IMG/VR virus record: IMGVR_UViG_3300047472_000155
Span: 1 to 64,000 of that record
Strand: one strand, 5' to 3'
DNA length: 64,000 bases
Source: a virus
The position numbers and the translations under genes are program-made. Shown here piece after piece: positions 39,590-47,341 of the stretch (position 1 is the stretch's first letter; every line of letters starts with the position of its first letter). The notes beneath the pieces are model-generated. The model was not told where the DNA came from. It searched no databases and saw nothing but the letters and a program-made list of their open reading frames with translations.

Positions 39590-39618
39590 ATTATATCACA
39601 CTTACAATAGAAAGTCAA
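39590..39618 (-). promoter_or_regulatory. Promoter for the 39.4-kb RNA candidate
   Basis: TTGACT-17-TATAAT on the minus strand, immediately downstream of the PhoH-PIN stop codon. Confidence 0.83.
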
Positions 39619-39649
39619 GCACAATATAAAATGAAAGTAAAATTATTTT

Positions 39650-40843
39650 TTACAAGTCGGCAAATACCTTAGAGGACTCAGAACGAATATCTTCTTGAAG
39701 ACACATAATACCAACTAATGGATTACCTTTAAGTCCTTCAATAGCTGCTATAAGACCGTTATTATGTGTATATTTGTCTTCTGCTTGATTAATATCTCCA
39801 CTAAATACTACACACGCATTCTTGCCCAAACGTGTACCGATAAGCTTGATAGTTTTCTTGTCAAGGTCTTCCGCTTCATCTACAAGAATAAATGTGTCAG
39901 AGATAGATAATCCTTTCATAAACCAAGGAATCTCTTTCTTAATCTTATTATTTTGTTGCATTGCTGCCAATTCAAACTCTCCACCATTAAGATGCTGAAT
40001 GATTGGTCTAAAAAAGTCTGCTGTTTTTTCGTCTTTACTACCAGGTAAGAACCCAATTTCTTCTCCACCAGCTCCAGACGGATTACGTACCATCATCAAC
40101 GAACTATACTTCTTCTTACTATTAGAGCCATTTACAAATTCAAGAGCAGTCTTAACAGCAAGATACGTTTTACCGCTTCCATAAGTTCCTGTAATGATCT
40201 TAATAGGGATATCTTTATCCCAAAGCAAGTCTAATGCACATGCTTGATGTGCATTTTGAGCAGTAACAACACGTTCAGGTGGAAGGTCTATATCTACTAG
40301 AAACTCTCCATTCCAACGTGCACAATGGAATTCCCCATTAAAGTCAATGATAAGATATTCATTTATCAACAGCTCAAACATATTGGTATTGTCTTCGTAA
40401 ATTTCAGCAAGTTCTTCATCATTGTCAACTTTGATTTCTTTGAACCCTTGGTATGAAGTGTCTTTTGATTTATCTTCATCAGCTTCAATTAATTCAATTC
40501 CATATCCTTCTGCCTTGAATTGTAATAGAATATCATTTGTAATCAATCCATAATCCTTTTCAAGACAAGCTTTAATAATCATGTTGTCAACGTAAGTGTT
40601 TTCATATGGGTCTTCGGCATTCCATGTGTAATCCGAAAGATCAAAATGAATTAGATCATTTTCTTTTCTTTCTTTAATCCATCTTACAGCCTTTCTTGCT
40701 TTGAATGCCAAATCTCTCTTTTCTCTATTGCCCTTATGTTTCTCCAATTCTCTTAATACATGAGATAAAATTACAATCTCCTTATTCTCAAGTAATCCAA
40801 GATCATCCAGCAGGGTATTGGTATCCACCACAAATTTTGTCAT
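39650..40843 (-). CDS. PIN-PhoH fusion (ribonuclease/ATPase)
   Basis: 397 residues. Residues 1-~140 are a PIN nuclease domain (FVVDTNTLLDD, then YVDNMIIKACLE and LITNDILLQ supply the acidic residues). The rest is a PhoH-type ATPase with Walker A (TGTYGSGKTYLA, about residue 221), Walker B (TFILVDEAEDLD) and FSGDINQ. The architecture matches YlaK/PhoH2-type proteins, which couple RNA unwinding and cleavage. Many large phages carry PhoH. It lies downstream of HU behind a terminator; AGAGGATGT site. Confidence 0.9.
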   Translation of the reverse strand: MTKFVVDTNTLLDDLGLLENKEIVILSHVLRELEKHKGNREKRDLAFKARKAVRWIKERKENDLIHFDLSDYTWNAEDPYENTYVDNMIIKACLEKDYGLITNDILLQFKAEGYGIELIEADEDKSKDTSYQGFKEIKVDNDEELAEIYEDNTNMFELLINEYLIIDFNGEFHCARWNGEFLVDIDLPPERVVTAQNAHQACALDLLWDKDIPIKIITGTYGSGKTYLAVKTALEFVNGSNSKKKYSSLMMVRNPSGAGGEEIGFLPGSKDEKTADFFRPIIQHLNGGEFELAAMQQNNKIKKEIPWFMKGLSISDTFILVDEAEDLDKKTIKLIGTRLGKNACVVFSGDINQAEDKYTHNNGLIAAIEGLKGNPLVGIMCLQEDIRSESSKVFADL

Positions 40844-40879
40844 AGCTCTACATCCTCTCAGTAGCTTCTATTTTTTATA

Positions 40880-40912
40880 GAAAAAAGGGCAGGGATTTTA
40901 CACCCTGCCCTT
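40880..40912 (-). terminator. Intrinsic terminator after the HU gene
   Basis: Minus-strand AAGGGCAGGG, loop, CCCTGCCCTT, then TTTT: a 10-bp GC-rich stem between HU and PhoH-PIN. Confidence 0.88.
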
Positions 40913-40942
40913 AGTTTCATTATTTTGTTAAAACCTTATTAA

Positions 40943-41239
40943 TTACTTTACAGAATTTTTCAGACCTGTAACACGAAGACCAACTGTTTTTGTTTCTGGA
41001 ATATCAATTGATTCGCCTGTCTGTGGATTGCGACCAGTGTGTGCTGCACGTGTACGAACTTCATATACACCATGACCTTGTAGTGCTACATCGTCACCAT
41101 TTGCCAATGAGGTATAAAGTGCTGTCAGTACTGCGTCAACTGCGCGAGCTGCATCTTTCTTTGTGAACTTTTCACCTTCACCAAGTTCCACCGAAGCCTG
41201 TACTACATCAATAAATTCTTTCTTTCCAAGTTGTGCCAT
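40943..41239 (-). CDS. HU/IHF-family DNA-binding protein
   Basis: 98 residues. KKEFIDVV, KKDAARAVDAVLTALYTSLANGDDVALQGHGVYEVRTRAAHTGRNPQTGE contains the HU helices and the beta-arm signature (GRNPQTG). The family dimer bends and packs DNA. Several phages encode their own HU, for example SPO1 TF1. AAGGAGAAA site and an own terminator suggest high, monocistronic expression. Confidence 0.95.
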   Translation of the reverse strand: MAQLGKKEFIDVVQASVELGEGEKFTKKDAARAVDAVLTALYTSLANGDDVALQGHGVYEVRTRAAHTGRNPQTGESIDIPETKTVGLRVTGLKNSVK

Positions 41240-41322
41240 TTTAACATTTCTCCTTTTTCTCTTTTGAGATAATTTTTATTTAGTCAAGTGATTCATTTTA
41301 TGTTTCACTTGTATACTACAAT

Positions 41323-41640
41323 TTACAAACCTGTCTTGATCTTAATTTTTTCTGAGTCAATTTCAGTCAAATTCTCATCGAAAAACTTAATCTCATTTAC
41401 AACATCAACATAAAGTACTCTTGTCATAAGTGCCTGATTAGTCCAATCATTGTACTTACCATTCTTGAGTTTGGGCTTATTGAATACCATATATTGCTTT
41501 ACTGATTCATCAATTATATATGTCCAATTAGGAACATCATAATTAAATTCATTATCAGTATTTACAATACACCATTTGGAAAATATAGCTTTACTCAATA
41601 TTTCATCCATCACTTCAACTCTAGATTTCTTCTTTGCCAA
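41323..41640 (-). CDS. Unknown protein
   Basis: 105 residues if read from TTG 41640 (MAKKKSRVEVMDEILSKAIFSKW), six bases after AGGTG; an in-frame GTG at 41649 overlaps that site. The body (NYDVPNWTYIIDESVKQYMVF, KYNDWTNQALMTRVLYVDVVNEI) suggests a mixed alpha/beta fold. It overlaps the 3' end of the 72-residue gene, so the two are coupled. No family is recognised. Confidence 0.65.
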   Translation of the reverse strand: MAKKKSRVEVMDEILSKAIFSKWCIVNTDNEFNYDVPNWTYIIDESVKQYMVFNKPKLKNGKYNDWTNQALMTRVLYVDVVNEIKFFDENLTEIDSEKIKIKTGL

Positions 41641-41839
41641 TCTTATCACCTACTTCTTTGCTTTCATGACAGAGATAACTAGAAAGAACTTCTAAACAAA
41701 TGTGCGTTTTGTTGTTCTTATATCTAGCAAAGTAGTCATTCCACTCATTCAGTATTTCCTCAACAACAATTTTCTTTTGTTCGAAAGGAATCTCATTGTC
41801 AAGATCAATCTTCTTGCCATTCGGTAGTATTAACTTCAT
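41621..41839 (-). CDS. Small protein, unknown
   Basis: 72 residues (MKLILPNGKKIDLDNEIPFEQKKIVVEEILNEWNDYFARYKNNKTHICLEVL). It is driven by the promoter at 41865-41893 and has AAGGAACGC-type spacing. It heads a two-gene operon. Confidence 0.65.
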   Translation of the reverse strand: MKLILPNGKKIDLDNEIPFEQKKIVVEEILNEWNDYFARYKNNKTHICLEVLSSYLCHESKEVGDKIGKEEI

Positions 41840-41864
41840 GTTGCGTTCCTTCCTTACATTAGTA

Positions 41865-41893
41865 ATTATACCATTTTATCTTTCATTTGTCAA
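41865..41893 (-). promoter_or_regulatory. Conserved-spacer promoter
   Basis: TTGACA-17-TATAAT with spacer AATGAAAGATAAAATGG on the minus strand. Confidence 0.9.
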
Positions 41894-41949
41894 GCATTTT
41901 TTATTACTGATCTTTCTGAGCATTGAATGTTTCTCCTTAACATGTTACT

Positions 41950-41978
41950 ATTATACCACTTTATAATGCCTTTGTCAA
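41950..41978 (-). promoter_or_regulatory. Conserved-spacer promoter
   Basis: TTGACA-17-TATAAT with spacer AAGGCATTATAAAGTGG. Between it and the next promoter only a 15-codon frame preceded by AAGGAGAAA is found, ending LTNER because it runs through the next -35 and spacer. Confidence 0.82.
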
Positions 41979-42004
41979 GCATTATTTTTAATATTCTGTT
42001 TTCA

Positions 42005-42100
42005 AGGAACAATATACTATAGTTATATAGGAAAGTCTTTGGACCGCTTGGTCTTTTGTAGCTCCTTGTAAATAAGGACTTTTATTTCTTTCCCTTAACT
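42005..42100 (-). ncRNA. Candidate small RNA, three-way junction
   Basis: Minus-strand order: outer TAGTTA-type/TAACTA pairing, GGAAAG/CTTTCC, AAAGTC/GACTTT, enclosing two hairpins, CCTT-ATTTAC-AAGG and GACC-AAGC-GGTC. It starts about 7 bases after the -10 of the promoter 42107-42135 and is followed by the promoter at 41950. No open reading frame fits, so it reads as a stand-alone RNA gene of about 90 nt. Confidence 0.65.
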
Positions 42101-42106
42101 AACTAT

Positions 42107-42135
42107 AGTATACCATTTTATCTTTCGTTTGTCAA
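42107..42135 (-). promoter_or_regulatory. Conserved-spacer promoter for the three-way-junction RNA
   Basis: TTGACA-17-TATACT with spacer AACGAAAGATAAAATGG on the minus strand. Confidence 0.88.
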
Positions 42136-42169
42136 CAGTTATTTTTATAGGACTCTAAAATCATCCCGA

Positions 42170-44488
42170 TCAAGCCATAAAGTCATTACTAATCCCATCG
42201 TTGCTGAAAAGCACACTGTCAACAGAAGCGCGAAAAGAAGCGTCATTTTCATATTCCTCCTCTATTATATATCTTAGATACTTTTCATTTCCAATGGTTC
42301 CATTTAATATGTCACACAGAAACGTATTGCGTCTAAGGTTCTCAAATTTCTTAAGTGCCTCATTTATTGTTCTTGCTTGACCCAAGATAACAAGAAATTC
42401 TTCTGGTCTAGTCCAAGCTACATACAACAAGTTAGCATTTAATTGATGTGTATGAGCCTTATCGCTAATAGAGATTACTCCTCTTGCCGCTGATCCTTGG
42501 CTCTTGTGCATTGTCATACACGCCGATAAAAGTAGTTTCGCAAGTTCAGAACTCTTGAACATCACAACATCATCTTCAAATTGTATTGTCAATACTCTAT
42601 TTTGAGTGTCAATGTCAATAATAGTTCCTGTATCTCCATTCATAATGTCAACCTCTTGCTCATACTGATTTAATACTCTATATGTGTTAACATTATTCAA
42701 CACTTTATCTCCTACACGAAGAAATATTTCATTCTTATCTTTTATCATTTTAACTTCACTTACAAAATCATCTTCTTTCGGATTGATGATCTCTTGAAGT
42801 ACATTATTAATATGATAAGTTCCTAAGTTTCCTTTCTTAGTGGGAGATAATACCATCAATCCATCAACTGTATATGTCTTAACCATTCTATTGAAGTAAT
42901 GCAAATACGCCTCTTCCATTTGACCTTGAGGACAAGATACGAACAAACAGTTGTTGCCAAACTTCTTTACTCCCATAAAGTCATCTTCAATAAATTTTTC
43001 ACCTTTACGTACCATTGTAACTACGTCAAGTATTCCACCTTCTTTTTGACGAAATACAATATCAAGCAATGTAATAGGGAACACTCCGCTTTGCTGACAG
43101 TCATACAAGAAGTTTCCTGCTGACACACTTGGAATTTGGAAGCTGTCTCCTAAAAACAGAATACGTACATTCGGATTTGTAAGCTTATAAAGAAGTATCT
43201 TTGCTAATTTGATATCACACATAGAACTTTCATCTACAATTACAAAGTCTTCATCTACAATCATCATCCCAAATTCATCTTCACTTGAACCTATGCCCAC
43301 TTTTTTATGAATAGTGAAAGCATCTTCCTTAGTATATTTCTTCAACACCTTAGAAGCTTTTCCTGTCGGTGCAAGTAACGCAAATGTCAATCCTAATTCT
43401 TTGGCAAGTTCAATTATCAACTTTTGCATCATACTTTTACCTGTACCCGCATAACCAATCAAGAAGTTTACAGCATTTTTCTTTAAATTCACAAACAAAC
43501 TTCTTTGTTGATGAGTTAATTTTATTTTGTACTTGTCTTCCATTCTCTTAATAAAGTCTTCGATATCGAAATTTAATTCTGCGGAATGTTCTTGTAACTT
43601 ATTCAATTTATATGACACTTGTACTTCTAATTTGAAATTACTTTCAAGAGCGAATTTGCCATCAATATCAACAATGTCTTCAACATTTGGCAATTCCTTG
43701 GTGATTAATTCCTTTTTAAGCTTAAGAAGCTTATAAGAATCCATTATTAACTTCTGTCTTAAGATATACGTGTCACCATTGCTTTCAACTTCTCTAATGG
43801 AATATCTTATCGCAGCATGAATTCTAAAAGGACTTTCCTCATCTACTCCCATTTGAAGTGCAATGTCATCCGCTGTTTTAAATCCTATTCCAGCAAAATC
43901 CGTCATGATGTATGGGTTCTCTCTAAGCTTTTCTGCTAACACTTTTGCCGTTGGGTATCTTCCCATTAACTTGTGAAGCATTGAGTAGTCTAACATAGGG
44001 AACTCATTGTGTAACTCAAGAAGTTCAAGATTTTTTAGAATTTTATCTCTAAATATTGGATAAGTAATTTCTCCAAATCCATATACCTTCTTATATTCAA
44101 AGGTATCATCTTTTAATAACTCAATGATATCATGCCCTTTGTATACGTTCATAATTGACTCAAATTGCAATGGAGTTACAAGCATCTTGATAAATCTTTC
44201 TTGTTGTTCTGGAGTCGATGGAATGTCTTGTTTCATTCTGTTGATTTTATAACTCCATCCCCACTTGGGATCATTTCTATCAAGTGTAGCTTCCATCATC
44301 CATATTGATCCAACATCCAATCTGTGTACAATACCATTTACCGATAAGTTGCCATACTTATTCACATGAACATCTTCTAGCGAATAGTCTTCATAATTTA
44401 CAAGGCTAACGCCATAACTTCCCCACCCAGAATCTTCTCTATATGCAATTTCACGATCAATTCTAACTTCAACCTCAATCTTACTCAT
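42170..44488 (-). CDS. RecD2-like superfamily 1 helicase
   Basis: 772 residues from ATG 44488, five bases after GGGAGG; an upstream in-frame ATG at 44530 is less well placed. The N-terminal half holds the RecD2 family helix-hairpin-helix (LRENPYIMTDFAGIGFKTADDIALQMG). The motor has Walker A (GYAGTGKSMMQ, about residue 345), Walker B (VIVDESSM), LGDSFQIPSVSAG and motif VI-like TMHKSQGSAARGVI. It should unwind DNA 5'-3' in replication or repair. It heads a minus-strand unit driven from 44537-44565, divergent from tubR-tubZ. Confidence 0.92.
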   Translation of the reverse strand: MSKIEVEVRIDREIAYREDSGWGSYGVSLVNYEDYSLEDVHVNKYGNLSVNGIVHRLDVGSIWMMEATLDRNDPKWGWSYKINRMKQDIPSTPEQQERFIKMLVTPLQFESIMNVYKGHDIIELLKDDTFEYKKVYGFGEITYPIFRDKILKNLELLELHNEFPMLDYSMLHKLMGRYPTAKVLAEKLRENPYIMTDFAGIGFKTADDIALQMGVDEESPFRIHAAIRYSIREVESNGDTYILRQKLIMDSYKLLKLKKELITKELPNVEDIVDIDGKFALESNFKLEVQVSYKLNKLQEHSAELNFDIEDFIKRMEDKYKIKLTHQQRSLFVNLKKNAVNFLIGYAGTGKSMMQKLIIELAKELGLTFALLAPTGKASKVLKKYTKEDAFTIHKKVGIGSSEDEFGMMIVDEDFVIVDESSMCDIKLAKILLYKLTNPNVRILFLGDSFQIPSVSAGNFLYDCQQSGVFPITLLDIVFRQKEGGILDVVTMVRKGEKFIEDDFMGVKKFGNNCLFVSCPQGQMEEAYLHYFNRMVKTYTVDGLMVLSPTKKGNLGTYHINNVLQEIINPKEDDFVSEVKMIKDKNEIFLRVGDKVLNNVNTYRVLNQYEQEVDIMNGDTGTIIDIDTQNRVLTIQFEDDVVMFKSSELAKLLLSACMTMHKSQGSAARGVISISDKAHTHQLNANLLYVAWTRPEEFLVILGQARTINEALKKFENLRRNTFLCDILNGTIGNEKYLRYIIEEEYENDASFRASVDSVLFSNDGISNDFMA

Positions 44489-44536
44489 GTTTTCCTCCCT
44501 TCTCCCTTCTTTTATTCCGATAATTAACATACATAT

Positions 44537-44565
44537 ATTGTATCATTTTATCTTTCATTTGTCAA
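44537..44565 (-). promoter_or_regulatory. Conserved-spacer promoter for the helicase gene
   Basis: TTGACA-17-TACAAT with spacer AATGAAAGATAAAATGA on the minus strand. Confidence 0.87.
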
Positions 44566-44643
44566 CTGTTTTTGTGAGAGTATCGACAATAATTTTGGGG
44601 GAGTCTTCCGTGGTCGGTCGGCATTAGAGGTCGATACCCTCAT
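44548..44643 (-). CDS. Possible 31-residue leader peptide over a long stem
   Basis: ATG 44643 with AGAGGAAAGG upstream encodes MRVSTSNADRPRKTPP... and ends in LTNER inside the helicase promoter. The frame lies over an 11/12-bp stem (44576-44587 with 44630-44641). It may be a translated leader or only a structured intergenic element. Confidence 0.3.
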   Translation of the reverse strand: MRVSTSNADRPRKTPPKLLSILSQKQLTNER

Positions 44644-44784
44644 TTTCAAGCCTTTCCTCTCTCTCCCTTTTTTATACATATAATGAAGGAAAAATATTTT
44701 TGATGATATAAGAATATATTTGTCCATGCCCTAATATTATTAAGTATCAACAAAAATAAACGATGATTGGAGGCGATTAAAAAC

Positions 44785-45069
44785 GTGGATCAATACTTTA
44801 GGTGTGTTGTGAACGGTCTTACGATTGATGACACAATATTACTAGGCATTCTCCAAGACAAAGATGCCATATCTAAACAGAAGTCAATTAAGGTTAGCGT
44901 AGTACTCAAGGAAAGCGAATATACCGAAGCAAAATTTAGAAAGTCAATCGACAGACTTACCGCTCTCCAATTTATCGTCCTCAACAAAGATTACAAGGAA
45001 CATGGTGTGTTTATCTCTGAGTATGGTGTTGTTGCATTAAAAAATACATTAGAAACTATGGGAGGTTAA
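44785..45069 (+). CDS. tubR: TubR-like winged-helix centromere-binding protein
   Basis: 94 residues from GTG 44785, eleven bases after GGAGG; an in-frame TTG at 44767 overlaps that site. The sequence is a compact winged-helix: helices (TIDDTILLGILQDK, SIKVSVVLKESEYTEAKFRKSIDRLTALQFI) and a wing (LNKDYKEHGVFISEYG). In type III partition systems TubR binds tubC repeats and links plasmid DNA to TubZ filaments. It ends 3 bases before the TubZ-like gene. Assigned by size, fold and position; sequence identity not tested. Confidence 0.7.
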   Translation: MDQYFRCVVNGLTIDDTILLGILQDKDAISKQKSIKVSVVLKESEYTEAKFRKSIDRLTALQFIVLNKDYKEHGVFISEYGVVALKNTLETMGG

Positions 45070-45072
45070 TTA

Positions 45073-46194
45073 ATGTCTATTGCTGTTATTGGTTTAGGTG
45101 GAGCTGGAGGGAATATTGCAAATGAAGCATCCAAGTTAGATATTGTGGCAGGGGCTATCAATTTTTCAAACAAAGACTTGGACTCCATTGATGTTAAGTA
45201 CAAACTAAAGGTCATGGGTTCAGAAGGAGTTGGACATGATAGAAATATGGCTATTAGACTTATGCATGAACATCATCCAATGGTTGTAAAGTTTATTGAA
45301 GACAATTTCTCAGATCCTTCTATTGAAATTATATTCTTACCATTCGCTTCTAGCGGAGGTAGTGGCTCAGGAATTGCTCCAATGTTGGCAGATATATTAT
45401 CTTGCAAAATGCCAGATAAAGTGATTGTTCCATTGCCAATAATTCCGGAAAAATCAGAACCTCTTATATCTCAGATCAATTCCTATAATTCTTTAATTGA
45501 ACTTTCTAGTCTTAACCTTTGCATATTGCCTATTGACAATAATGAAGTCAAATTGCATCATAATGCTTTCAAAAATCAAATCTTCGAAATTGCAAACAAG
45601 ACATCTATCTCATTGTTGGTCAAATTAATGTCATATACTGAAAAGGCATCTAGAAATGGAAACTTTGACAATAGAGACTTGATTTCCGTATTTTCTCAAA
45701 AAGGAATGGCTACAATAGCGGAAGTTGATATTACCTCCCTTCCCAAAGCAAACGTAACGTCTAAAGGTATATCAGAATCAATTTTTGATTCGTGGGAAAA
45801 ATCTATATTTGCTCCCATTGAATACACTCATGTTTCGAAATGTGCATTCATATTCGATGGTCAAGAATCTCTCATTGAACACATTAACTACAAGGAGATA
45901 TTCTCAAAATTTAATCATGGATTACCTATTGATATTTTTGAAGGATACTATGAAGAAAACAATGGAAAAATACTTACCGTTTTAACAGGACTTCCTTGGT
46001 GTGCATCTAGAATGAACTCTATTGACTCACTTATCGAAAACGATACAAGTAAGGCAGAAACTATCATAAAAACAATGGAAAGTGATCAATTTGTTCCAAA
46101 AATCTTCGATTTTGACCAAAAAATACGACAAAATTCTCAAAAAATAGCAAAAAATGTTGCAGTTACGGATATTTTAAGTAAATATGTGCGATAA
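45073..46194 (+). CDS. tubZ: TubZ-like tubulin/FtsZ-family GTPase
   Basis: 373 residues. The tubulin-family nucleotide loops are visible: GLGGAGGNIANEA (T1), INFSNKDLDSID (T3-like region) and SSGGSGSGIAPMLAD (T4 signature GGxGxG). The C-terminal tail (FDQKIRQNSQKIAKNVAV, ILSKYVR) is basic, as in TubZ where it binds TubR on DNA. It should polymerise with GTP and move phage DNA or the plasmid prophage. AGGTTAAT-type spacing; AGGAGG follows for the next gene. PhuZ-type DNA-centring filament is the alternative, but the adjacent TubR-like gene favours partition. Confidence 0.88.
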   Translation: MSIAVIGLGGAGGNIANEASKLDIVAGAINFSNKDLDSIDVKYKLKVMGSEGVGHDRNMAIRLMHEHHPMVVKFIEDNFSDPSIEIIFLPFASSGGSGSGIAPMLADILSCKMPDKVIVPLPIIPEKSEPLISQINSYNSLIELSSLNLCILPIDNNEVKLHHNAFKNQIFEIANKTSISLLVKLMSYTEKASRNGNFDNRDLISVFSQKGMATIAEVDITSLPKANVTSKGISESIFDSWEKSIFAPIEYTHVSKCAFIFDGQESLIEHINYKEIFSKFNHGLPIDIFEGYYEENNGKILTVLTGLPWCASRMNSIDSLIENDTSKAETIIKTMESDQFVPKIFDFDQKIRQNSQKIAKNVAVTDILSKYVR

Positions 46195-46209
46195 AAGGAG
46201 GAAAAAGTG

Positions 46210-46353
46210 ATGAAAACACCTATTATTGTTCCAAATATCGAAGAAAACACCTTGAAAGCCTTGGCTGAAGCCACGACAAGAAATAACCTTTTGCTTACGG
46301 AAGAAGGAGTAGGAGTATTGTTATCAATAAGTATCAATGAAGATATTCAATGA
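46210..46353 (+). CDS. Small third gene of the tubRZ operon
   Basis: 47 residues from ATG 46210, after GGAGGAAAAAGTG. MKTPIIVPNIEENTLKALAEATTRNN looks like a short ribbon-helix-helix or TubZ-associated helix. Its last codons and stop lie inside a hairpin (GTATCAATGA 46331-46340 with TCATTGATAC 46358-46367). It may be a partition accessory; no TubY similarity was seen. Confidence 0.6.
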   Translation: MKTPIIVPNIEENTLKALAEATTRNNLLLTEEGVGVLLSISINEDIQ

Positions 46354-46371
46354 TAAATCATTGATACGACT

Positions 46372-46412
46372 AGGCTTAGACGGGCTATTGCCTCCCTCTA
46401 AGCCTCCTCCTC
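46372..46412 (+). terminator. Hairpin ending the tubRZ operon
   Basis: AGGCTTAGA (46372-46380) pairs with TCTAAGCCT (46397-46405). It is followed by a pyrimidine-rich stretch instead of a clean T-run. Confidence 0.55.
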
Positions 46413-46440
46413 TCTCTCGAAAAAAGCCTCCCTCAAGTAG

Positions 46441-46460
46441 ATGTCATGATGTCATGACAT
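46441..46460 (+). promoter_or_regulatory. Operator-like repeat before the ribbon-helix-helix gene
   Basis: ATGTCATGATGTCATGACAT: overlapping copies of TGTCATGA that form a palindrome. It lies 36 bases before the start of a ribbon-helix-helix regulator, a typical autoregulatory operator. Confidence 0.6.
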
Positions 46461-46496
46461 CGAACATACAATTACTTTAAAGGTGGTGAAAGATAA

Positions 46497-46784
46497 ATGA
46501 GGAAGGCTGGGAACACAAAACAATTACGCATTGATGCCAAACATCGGTTTCCATTAAGAGTAAGTGAAGTTACTCATAGTGAAGTTGAAGCGGTTGCGTT
46601 TCGACAAAATTTGTCATTAAATCTTTTGTATTGTGAAGCAATTGATTTTGCAATAACTAGTCCGTCTTTTTTGAAAAGATTACAGGAAAAATATGCAAGA
46701 GATGAACGAAGAGGTCACTTTGTTTATCATCAAGACACTACCACTCTACGAAAAGGAAGGATTGTTGAAGAATGGGATTCTTAG
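46497..46784 (+). CDS. Ribbon-helix-helix regulator
   Basis: 95 residues. RFPLRVSEVTHSEVEAVAFRQNLSLNLLYCEAIDFAI matches the CopG/Arc ribbon-helix-helix pattern: a short strand with alternating residues, then two helices split by NLSLN. The C-terminal tail is basic and polar. AAAGGTGGT site, operator-like palindrome upstream. Overlaps the next gene by 13 bases. Confidence 0.75.
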   Translation: MRKAGNTKQLRIDAKHRFPLRVSEVTHSEVEAVAFRQNLSLNLLYCEAIDFAITSPSFLKRLQEKYARDERRGHFVYHQDTTTLRKGRIVEEWDS

Positions 46785-47086
46785 GTCAATTATTTTTTGG
46801 CAAGAAAGAAAGAGAAGCTATACTTGTTCACATCCCCTATCGCCTTGTTAGTGGAATGGATACTCTTGTCTATGTTCATAATTCAAACACAAACGAAATG
46901 GATCACATTTCATATGATGATATTGTTGAAGCTGGAGTGGAACACATTGTTCGTGAAGCACTTCGGATTAAACCTCAAATAGTTGAGCCTAAAGAAATTC
47001 AAAAACCTAAAAGGCAAAATGCCACTCCCGCCTTTTATGTTGAAGATCATGTTTCTACTTCTCGCGGCAGAAATCAGTCCAGGTAA
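46772..47086 (+). CDS. Unknown protein coupled to the regulator
   Basis: 104 residues; the ATG lies within the end of the regulator gene. KEREAILVHIPYRLVSGMDTLVYVHNSN is followed by an Asp/Glu-rich middle and a basic, disordered tail (KEIQKPKRQNATP ... STSRGRNQSR). Tight overlap suggests it works with the regulator. No family is recognised. Confidence 0.65.
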   Translation: MGFLGQLFFGKKEREAILVHIPYRLVSGMDTLVYVHNSNTNEMDHISYDDIVEAGVEHIVREALRIKPQIVEPKEIQKPKRQNATPAFYVEDHVSTSRGRNQSR

Positions 47087-47170
47087 ACGTCACCTCTTAA
47101 AATCGTCTGAGAAGAAGTCTGGTATTGGTAGGTTGTATTCTATCCCTACATGTGAAGCATTTATACCCCT

Positions 47171-47222
47171 CACATCATCATACGCTCACGCCCCTCTCTA
47201 GAGCGTGTGATGATGTGTTTTT
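47171..47222 (+). terminator. Strong intrinsic terminator
   Basis: A 17-position stem (47171-47187 with 47201-47217, one T-G pair) followed by TTTTT. Closes the regulator operon. Confidence 0.92.
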
Positions 47223-47275
47223 CATTCTCTATACAAAATAAACGAATAAAAAATAAAATTAATATCTACTTGGTA

Positions 47276-47321
47276 TTGACAATCTTCTCTTGATGTCGTA
47301 TAATTAAAAATAATACGACAT
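47276..47321 (+). promoter_or_regulatory. Promoter with operator palindrome for the second recombinase
   Basis: TTGACA (47276-47281), 17-bp spacer, TATAAT (47299-47304). ATGTCGTAT (47293-47301) and ATACGACAT (47313-47321) form a palindrome covering the -10 and start point, so a repressor would shut the gene off. Confidence 0.85.
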
Positions 47322-47341
47322 CGGCTAAAGGAGAGATTTAT

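Noticed and set aside
41890-41925. 15-codon peptide ending LTNER between two promoters
   Set aside because: Its end is just the promoter sequence read as codons; a good ribosome-binding site is present but length gives no coding support.
44573-44785. tubC-type iterons upstream of tubR
   Set aside because: No repeated word with regular spacing could be found; only one long stem and AT-rich filler.
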